Of a stretch of 64,000 nucleotides of DNA, positions 58,934-64,000 are shown piece after piece; position 1 is the stretch's first letter; each line of letters opens with the position of its first letter. Origin of the DNA: Rhodobacteraceae bacterium CCMM004 (lineage in GTDB: Bacteria > Pseudomonadota > Alphaproteobacteria > Rhodobacterales > Rhodobacteraceae); NCBI GenBank assembly GCA_004005435.1, contig RZWH01000001.1, positions 62,001 through 126,000 on the forward strand, in the 5' to 3' direction. The notes under the pieces were generated by a model. It was not told where the DNA came from. It was given only the letters and a program-made list of their open reading frames with translations, and did not search any database. The position numbers and the translations under genes are program-made.

Positions 58934-59373
58934 TGCGGGCACTGATCCAGCGGGTCACCGCGGCCCGGGTCGACATCGACGGCGCCACCGTGGGCGAGAT
59001 CGGGCCGGGCCTCCTGATCCTGGTCTGCGCGATGCAGGGCGACGACGCCGACACCGCCCGCCGCCTCGCCGACAAGGTGCTGAAATTGCGCATCTTCCGC
59101 GACGACGCTGGCCGGATGAACCGCAGCCTGACCGACACCGGCGGCGCCGCGCTGGCGGTCAGCCAGTTCACCCTCGCCGCCGACACCTCCCGCGGCAACC
59201 GCCCCGGCTTCTCCGCCGCCGCCGTGCCGGAGGCGGGCGCGGCGCTCTACGACGTCTTCGCCGACCGCCTGGCCGAGACGGTGGAGGTCGCCCGCGGCCG
59301 CTTCGGCGCCGACATGGCGGTGACCCTCACCAACGACGGACCGGTGACCATCTGGCTCGACACCGCCGCCTGA
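58933..59373 (+). CDS. dtd: D-aminoacyl-tRNA deacylase
   Basis: 146 residues, the usual length. [20 protein letters not shown] opens the fold, [20 protein letters not shown] holds the conserved SQFTL and G-N-R-P motifs, and [20 protein letters not shown] closes it. It hydrolyses D-amino acids from tRNA. Start codon overlaps the stop of the upstream kinase gene, so the two are cotranslated. Confidence 0.96.
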   Translation: MRALIQRVTAARVDIDGATVGEIGPGLLILVCAMQGDDADTARRLADKVLKLRIFRDDAGRMNRSLTDTGGAALAVSQFTLAADTSRGNRPGFSAAAVPEAGAALYDVFADRLAETVEVARGRFGADMAVTLTNDGPVTIWLDTAA

Positions 59374-59389
59374 GCCCGACGCGTCCCCG

Positions 59390-59446
59390 ACTTTCCTTGT
59401 CAAATATCCCGGGGGGAGGCCACAGGCCGGGGGGCAGAGCCCCCCT
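59390..59446 (-). repeat. Hairpin/AAATATCC intergenic element, copy 4
   Basis: Between the convergent dtd and pqiC genes and directly after the pqiC stop on the minus strand: GGGGGGCTCTGCCCCCC hairpin, GGCCTGTGGCC palindrome, C-run, then GGGATATTTGACAAGGAAAG. The core is almost identical to copy 1, differing in one base. Confidence 0.7.
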
Positions 59447-59458
59447 TACCCCCCGCCG

Positions 59459-60028
59459 TCAGAGCCCCTGCCGCGCGATCAACAGCGCCAGTTCGTCCAA
59501 CACCCGGCCCCGCGCCGCCGCGATGGCCGCCACGCTGCCGGGCACATAGGGCGCGGCGAGAGCGAAGCGGCGGGCCACGTCCCGCCCCTCGCCAAAGGCC
59601 GAGGCGACGAAATACTGCCCCGCGATGCGATATTGCCCGTCGGCGCCGGGCAGCGCCTGGGTGAACCGCACCTCGACCCGCGCATCGGCAGGGTCGGCGA
59701 AGGGCCAGGGCTCGGCCGCCACTCGCGCCCGGGTCCGCGCCGCCAGGGTCAGCGCCAGCCGCTCGGTCATCGCCCGGGCGGGATCGTCGGCCCAGAGCAC
59801 GTCGTCGTCGGTGATCAGCGCCCCGTCGGGCGCCTGGACCGTGATCGTCTCCAGCGCGGCGTAGAGCGGCAGGGACACCTCGCGCACCTCCACCGACCCC
59901 ACCGACACCGCGACCTTGTCGGCCGGAGCGCTGGGCGGCACCTCGTAGCGGACCGGACCGATGCCGTCCCCCCCGCAAGCGGTCAGCGCGGCCAGGGCCA
60001 GCGCGGCGAGAGGGCGTATGGGGGTCAT
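59459..60028 (-). CDS. pqiC: PqiC-like outer-membrane lipoprotein (ABC transport auxiliary type)
   Basis: 189 residues. Lipobox in ALALAALTACGG (Cys18). The body shows the ABC_trans_aux pattern (YEVPPSAPADKVAVSVGSVE, VREVSLPLYAALETITVQAP, DDVLWADDPARAMTERLALT). PqiC anchors the outer-membrane end of the PqiAB lipid-transport bridge. It follows pqiB by four bases. ATG 60028 is chosen for the lipoprotein signal; 60043 would add five residues. Confidence 0.88.
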   Translation of the reverse strand: MTPIRPLAALALAALTACGGDGIGPVRYEVPPSAPADKVAVSVGSVEVREVSLPLYAALETITVQAPDGALITDDDVLWADDPARAMTERLALTLAARTRARVAAEPWPFADPADARVEVRFTQALPGADGQYRIAGQYFVASAFGEGRDVARRFALAAPYVPGSVAAIAAARGRVLDELALLIARQGL

Positions 60029-60032
60029 CGGG

Positions 60033-63000
60033 TCACCGTCCAAGGAGCAGGGAGTTGGGGTTGCGCTCGATGGCGCGGGCCAGCGAGTTCACCGACCGCG
60101 CCGCCTCGCGGATGTCGCGCAGCGCGCTGCGGGCGTCCGAGCCCAGGGGTCCATCGGCGCGGAAGCCGCGGATCACCGTCTCGGCCTCGCCCAACAGACC
60201 GTTCATCCGCCGCACCAAGCCCGGCAGGTCGTCCGACGCCTCGGCGATGGCGTCGGCCGCGCGGGTGGTGGCCGAGAAGGTGGCGTTGGCGTTGGCGACC
60301 ATGCCCGAGGCGCGGATCTCGGCCAGCAGCGTCTCGACCTGGCCGAGGGCGGATCGCAGCGCCGGCGGAACCGACTGGATCTCGTCAGACGCGATCAGCG
60401 CCTCGGCACCGTCGAGCACGCTGCGGACCTGCGCGGTCAGCTCGTCGAGCGGCAGGTCGGCGGCGGTCTGCGACAGCCGCTCCAGGTCGGCGGCGATGGC
60501 CTCGGCGCGGGCGACGATGCGGGGCACGCCGTCGCTGGCCTCGCGCACCGCGGCGGCGGCGGCGCGGGCCTCTTCCAGCACCGGGCGCAGCGCGGCCGAG
60601 ATCTCGGCCACCGCGGTCTCGGCCGCGCCGAGGGTGTCGGCGGCGCCGTCGATTACGCCCGACGACCGGATCTCGGCGACCAGCGCGGTCAGTGCGTCCA
60701 GGGCCTCGCCCAGCTCGGCCGGCAGCGCCTGCGCCTCGGGGGCGGCGATCAGCGTCTCGGCGGCTGCGATCAGCCCCTCGGCCCGCGCCACCACGTCGCT
60801 CAGCGGCAGACCGTTGGCGGTGGCGACCAGGGTGTCGATCCCGTCGGCCACCTCCTGGATCCGCGCCACCACCTGGGGCACATCGGCGGCGGCGCCCGAG
60901 ACGCCCGCCAGCGCGACCTCGGCCTCGGCCAGCACCGGGTCCAGCCCGGCGGAGAGATCGTTGAGCGTCTGGCGCGCGGTGGTGAGGGTCAGGTCGGCGT
61001 TGTCGATCAGCCCGCTCTGCCGCACCTCGGCGACCAGGGCGCGCGCCTCCTCCAGCGCTGCGGACAGATCGCCCGGCAGCCCCTGTGTCTCGGGCGCGGC
61101 GAGCAGCACCTCTGCCGCCGCGATCAGTCCCTCGGCGCGCGCGGCCAGATCGGCCAGCGGCACCGCGTTGGCCGACGCCAGCAGCGTGTCGATGCCGTCG
61201 GTGATGTCCTCCGCCTGGGCGATCAGGTCCGGCAGGCCGGCGGTCGCCTGGGACACCGCGCCCAGGGTCGCCTGCGCCTCGGCCAGCACCGGGTCGAGCC
61301 CCGCGGACAGGTCGTCCAGCACCTGCCGAGCGCTGGCCAGGGTCAGCTCGGCACTGTCCAGAAGGCCGCTTTGTCGAACATCGGCGACCAGGCCCCGGAC
61401 CTCGTCGACCGCGGCACCCACCGTGCCGGGGAGCGCCTGGGTCTCGGCCCCCGAGATCAGCACCTCGGCCCCGTCGAGCAGCGCCAGCGTGCGCGCGGCC
61501 ACATCGCTGAGCGGGAGCGCCTCGACCGTGGCGATCAGCCCCGAGACGTCGGCAGCCAGCGTCTCGGCCCGCGCCACCAGACCGGGCAGGCCCTCGGTCG
61601 CGCCGCGCAGATCGGTCATCGCCGCCTGCGCCTCGTCGGCCAGGGGCTGCAACAGCGCCAGAACCTCGTCCACGGCACCGCTCGCGCGGTTCACCGCGGC
61701 CACGGCACTGTCGAACAGGCCGCTTTCGCGCAGATCGGCGATGGCGGCGCGCGCCTCTTCGACCGTCGCCGCCACCTCACCGGGCAGGCTCTGGGTCGCG
61801 GGGTCGAGAAGCAGCGCCTCGACCTCGCCCAGGATCGTGCTGGCCTGGACCGTCAGCGGCTCCAGCGGCAGCGCATCCAGATCCTGGACGAAGGCGTCGA
61901 CGGTCAGGGTCGCCGCCTCGATCTCGGCCAGCACCGCGGGGAATCCGGCCACCGATTCGCTGACCGTGTTCGCCGCGGCCTCGGCGGCGTCGAGCGCGGC
62001 GACCAGCGACGCCACCGCGCCCTGCTCTTCGGCCTGCTGGAGCAGGGTCTCCAAATCCTCCGCCGCGGCGGTGAGCGAGCCCATCAGCGCCGCCGCGTCC
62101 TCGGGCAACCGCTGCACCCCGTCCGAGCCGACGATCGCGCGCACGTCGGCCAAGAGCCCCACCACCTCGCCCGGGGTGTCGGTCAGGGCGGGGTCGTTCA
62201 GCACCCGGTTGGCGCTGTCCATCACGTCGATGGCCGATTGCAAGAGCTCCTCGACCGGCAGCGCGTTGATCCGGTTGAACACGCCCTCGGCGGTGTCGGC
62301 GAAATCCGACACGTCCCCCGGAATCGTCGGCAGCACCGGATAGGGCTCGGCGTCGCGGTCCAGGGCGGCGGGGGCGGCGTCCGCGACCTCGATCAGCGCG
62401 ATCCGCAGGCCACCCAGGATGCTCGCGGCCTGGAGTTGCGCGCGCAGGCCGTTCTGCACCCGCTCGTCCAAGAAGTCGACCAGGGCGGCGGTGTCGGTGT
62501 CGTCGGCCAGGCCCATCCGCGCCGGGCGCAGCAGGATCGTGGCCAGGAGCCGCGCGCGGCTGTCGCCGAACAACTCGGCATCGACGAATCCTGTCAGCGC
62601 CTCGACCTCGCCCACCTCGATCCCCTGGAACGTCACCGGAGACTGCGGCTCCAGCCCGCGGACCGGCTCGTCGAAGATCAGCGACAGCGTCACCGTCGTC
62701 CCCGCCGGCACGGGGGCAAAGACGCTGCTGCGCGCTGTGCCCTCGTCCTCGTAGAGGAGGAAGCGGTGGCCGGTATCGACCGCAGCGTCGTTCGGCACCG
62801 CGGTGTCGAAGCTGATGCCCCCCGAGACCAGAGAGGCCAGGCTGGAGACGTCGAGCCGCGCCCCCTGCGCCCCGAAGGAAAAGCTGAAACCGGAGGTGTC
62901 CCAGAACCGGGTCGAGACGTTGATCAGGCGGTCCACCGGCGCGGGGATGAAGCCGTCGGCGACGACCATCTGCCCGTCCTCCGACAGACGCAGATTGGCG

Positions 63001-63575
63001 ACCGTCCCGACCTCGATCCCGCGATAGAGGATCGGCGTGCCGTCGGCCATGCCCGACACGGTCGGCGCGGTCAGCTCGATGGTCAGGCCGTTCTCCTGGT
63101 TGCGGATCAGCGGCGGGCTCTCGGCCCCGTCGAAGACGCTGGTGGGGGCGCCGATCTCGGTGTCCCAACTGCCGGCGACGAACACCCCCGACAACACGGT
63201 GTCGAGCCCCGTAACCCCCTGCGCGGTGACCTGCGGGCGCACCACCCAGAACTGCGACTCCGCGTCGACATAGGGGGCCACGTCCTTGTCCAGCCGCACC
63301 TCGACCACGACCTCGGCCAGATTGTCGGAGAAGCGCACCCTCTCGACCAGCCCCACGGTCACGTCGCGGTAGCGCAGTTCGGTCTCGTCGGCATGGACGC
63401 CCGAGGCGTTTTCGAAGTGGATTTCGATCAACGGCCCGCGGTCCACATAACCCTGCCAGACCACCCCGAGCGAGATCAACAGCGCCGCAAGCGGCACCAC
63501 CCAGACAATCGACACCCGCTCCCACAGGCTGCGCCGTGCGGGCATCACGTCGGGGGGCGGCGGTGTCTCGGTCAT
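60033..63575 (-). CDS. pqiB: PqiB, MCE-family lipid transport protein with an enlarged helical needle
   Basis: 1180 residues, about twice Escherichia coli PqiB. One membrane helix (VSIVWVVPLAALLISLGVVW), then three MCE domains beginning near 47 (GPLIEIHFENASGVHADETE), 163 (GLTIELTAPTVSGMADGTPI) and 292 (GTTVTLSLIFDEPVRGLEPQ). After about residue 430 the protein is Ala/Leu-rich helix with tandem 118-residue repeats at 568-1039, closing in RDIREAARSVNSLARAIERN, conserved in this family. PqiB forms rings and a needle spanning the periplasm; a longer needle is expected. ATG 63575 overlaps the pqiA stop (ATGA). Confidence 0.93.
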   Translation of the reverse strand: MTETPPPPDVMPARRSLWERVSIVWVVPLAALLISLGVVWQGYVDRGPLIEIHFENASGVHADETELRYRDVTVGLVERVRFSDNLAEVVVEVRLDKDVAPYVDAESQFWVVRPQVTAQGVTGLDTVLSGVFVAGSWDTEIGAPTSVFDGAESPPLIRNQENGLTIELTAPTVSGMADGTPILYRGIEVGTVANLRLSEDGQMVVADGFIPAPVDRLINVSTRFWDTSGFSFSFGAQGARLDVSSLASLVSGGISFDTAVPNDAAVDTGHRFLLYEDEGTARSSVFAPVPAGTTVTLSLIFDEPVRGLEPQSPVTFQGIEVGEVEALTGFVDAELFGDSRARLLATILLRPARMGLADDTDTAALVDFLDERVQNGLRAQLQAASILGGLRIALIEVADAAPAALDRDAEPYPVLPTIPGDVSDFADTAEGVFNRINALPVEELLQSAIDVMDSANRVLNDPALTDTPGEVVGLLADVRAIVGSDGVQRLPEDAAALMGSLTAAAEDLETLLQQAEEQGAVASLVAALDAAEAAANTVSESVAGFPAVLAEIEAATLTVDAFVQDLDALPLEPLTVQASTILGEVEALLLDPATQSLPGEVAATVEEARAAIADLRESGLFDSAVAAVNRASGAVDEVLALLQPLADEAQAAMTDLRGATEGLPGLVARAETLAADVSGLIATVEALPLSDVAARTLALLDGAEVLISGAETQALPGTVGAAVDEVRGLVADVRQSGLLDSAELTLASARQVLDDLSAGLDPVLAEAQATLGAVSQATAGLPDLIAQAEDITDGIDTLLASANAVPLADLAARAEGLIAAAEVLLAAPETQGLPGDLSAALEEARALVAEVRQSGLIDNADLTLTTARQTLNDLSAGLDPVLAEAEVALAGVSGAAADVPQVVARIQEVADGIDTLVATANGLPLSDVVARAEGLIAAAETLIAAPEAQALPAELGEALDALTALVAEIRSSGVIDGAADTLGAAETAVAEISAALRPVLEEARAAAAAVREASDGVPRIVARAEAIAADLERLSQTAADLPLDELTAQVRSVLDGAEALIASDEIQSVPPALRSALGQVETLLAEIRASGMVANANATFSATTRAADAIAEASDDLPGLVRRMNGLLGEAETVIRGFRADGPLGSDARSALRDIREAARSVNSLARAIERNPNSLLLGR
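60459..61874 (-). repeat. Four in-register 118-codon repeats inside pqiB
   Basis: Residues 568-685, 686-803, 804-921 and 922-1039 are four copies of exactly 118 residues; a partial fifth begins at 1040. Each starts with (A/G)(L/V)PL and keeps SG(L/V/I)(L/F/I)D at about residue 51 and (L/I)xxxLxPVLAEA at about 75. Copies 2 and 3 are the closest; copies 1 and 4 are more diverged. The 354-base period is preserved without a single insertion. Confidence 0.9.
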
Positions 63576-64000
63576 GCGCGGGCGCGATCCTCGGCGTCCC
63601 AAATAAGTCGCGGGTCGAAGCTTTGCGCCGATAGCATCGTGAAAACAACAGATAATGCGAATGTCAGCGCCGCCGGACCGGGATTGATCGCGGCGACGAC
63701 GTTCAACTGCACCAGCGCGCTGAGGATGGCGACGACGAAGACGTCGATCATCGACCAGCGGCCGATGAACTCTACCACCTCATAGAGCTTGTGCCGCCCG
63801 TGGTTGTCCAGGAGGCCCGGCCGGTGGAGGCTGAGCGCCAGAAACGCGATGGCCGCGAACTTGCCAATGGGGATGAGGACGCTGGCGACCAGGATCACCA
63901 CGGCGATCCCGTAGGCGCCGTGCGAGGCCAGTTCGATGGCGCCGCCGATGATGGTGTCCTCGGTCACGCGGAACAGCACCCGGGTGCGCAGCATCGGATA
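63572..64000 (-). CDS. pqiA: PqiA, C-terminal part (runs off the right edge)
   Basis: About 140 residues of an integral membrane protein. HGAYGIAVVILVASVLIPIG and FAAIAFLALSLHRPGLLDNH then KLYEVVEFIGRWSMIDVFVV match the second half of PqiA, including the conserved cysteine-free FIGRWSMIDVFVVAIL segment. PqiA is the inner-membrane partner of PqiB. The gene continues beyond position 64000, and its stop overlaps the pqiB start. The upstream part is missing here, so length cannot be judged. Confidence 0.92.
   Translation of the reverse strand, partial: YPMLRTRVLFRVTEDTIIGGAIELASHGAYGIAVVILVASVLIPIGKFAAIAFLALSLHRPGLLDNHGRHKLYEVVEFIGRWSMIDVFVVAILSALVQLNVVAAINPGPAALTFALSVVFTMLSAQSFDPRLIWDAEDRARA

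Noticed and set aside
59961-63785. Very long plus-strand open frame (over 1200 codons) opposite pqiB
   Set aside because: It is antisense to a clear PqiB, its His/Gln/Arg-rich composition is typical of reverse-complement reading of G/C-rich genes, and it has no recognisable domain.

Overview
The window is a very GC-rich stretch of an alphaproteobacterial chromosome, almost certainly Rhodobacterales (the Rhodobacteraceae/Roseobacteraceae group). This rests on gene neighbourhoods typical of that order: DUF1285 divergent from MoxR-DUF58-DUF4159, the glcD-glcE-glcF order, XpaC-TelA-DUF2927-SPFH-zinc ribbon, a DUF1127 protein beside a LysR regulator, and an EnvZ-type kinase of the group's usual form. 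There is no phage, plasmid or insertion-sequence gene and no CRISPR array. Most of it is core genome, with some unusual intergenic structure.

Layout. 1-7.8 kb: 5' end of a tRNA, a metallo-beta-lactamase-fold hydrolase, an EnvZ-like kinase, an HdeD-like membrane protein, an ECF sigma factor coupled to a membrane VWA protein that looks like its anti-sigma partner, Hsp20, a GNAT enzyme without a sensible stop, and a trypsin-like protease. 7.8-11.9 kb: glycolate oxidase glcDEF. 12-25 kb: a TerC protein, then two MoxR/VWA modules (13.2-20.0 kb and 21.1-25.2 kb). 25-34.5 kb: membrane hydrolase, YmdB-type phosphoesterase, copper chaperone, 5-formyl-THF cyclo-ligase, MgtE, guanine deaminase, HisN-type phosphatase. 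34.5-41.7 kb: XRE and LysR regulators, quinone oxidoreductase, Bax-inhibitor-1 protein, cupin, ThDP enzyme, ribosomal protein L33, RNase P RNA. 41.7-49.3 kb: amidase, lipoprotein, gatA/gatC, ceramidase-like protein, UPF0173 hydrolase, tadA, rluB-type synthase. 49.4-57.9 kb: TerC, XpaC, TelA, DUF2927 lipoprotein, lactate/glycolate permease, SPFH-GYF protein, cytochrome b561-like protein, zinc-ribbon protein. 58-64 kb: sugar kinase and dtd, then a pqiABC (MCE lipid transport) operon whose PqiB carries four in-register 118-residue repeats.

How genes work together. glcDEF oxidises glycolate, and the LctP-family permease at 53.6 kb may import lactate or glycolate. The MoxR/VWA sets are probably ATPase-driven metal-insertion or protein-maturation machines. 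TerC, XpaC, TelA and the SPFH protein suggest an envelope-stress or toxic-anion module. PqiA, PqiB and PqiC form a trans-envelope lipid path.

The most unusual signals are structural. (1) At three operon junctions (21887-22318, 23427-23951, 29751-30207) extra small ORFs resemble copies of the start of the downstream gene, at two loci fused to a copy of the end of the upstream gene, and every boundary keeps a 4-base ATGA/GTGA stop-start overlap. (2) A family of about 120-bp elements with GGGCAGCGCCGTCCC terminal inverted repeats sits in large gaps, mostly between convergent genes. (3) A hairpin element with an AAATATCC-type core follows the stop codon of four genes in the same orientation. All coordinates, motifs and similarities were read by eye; no database search or folding was run.
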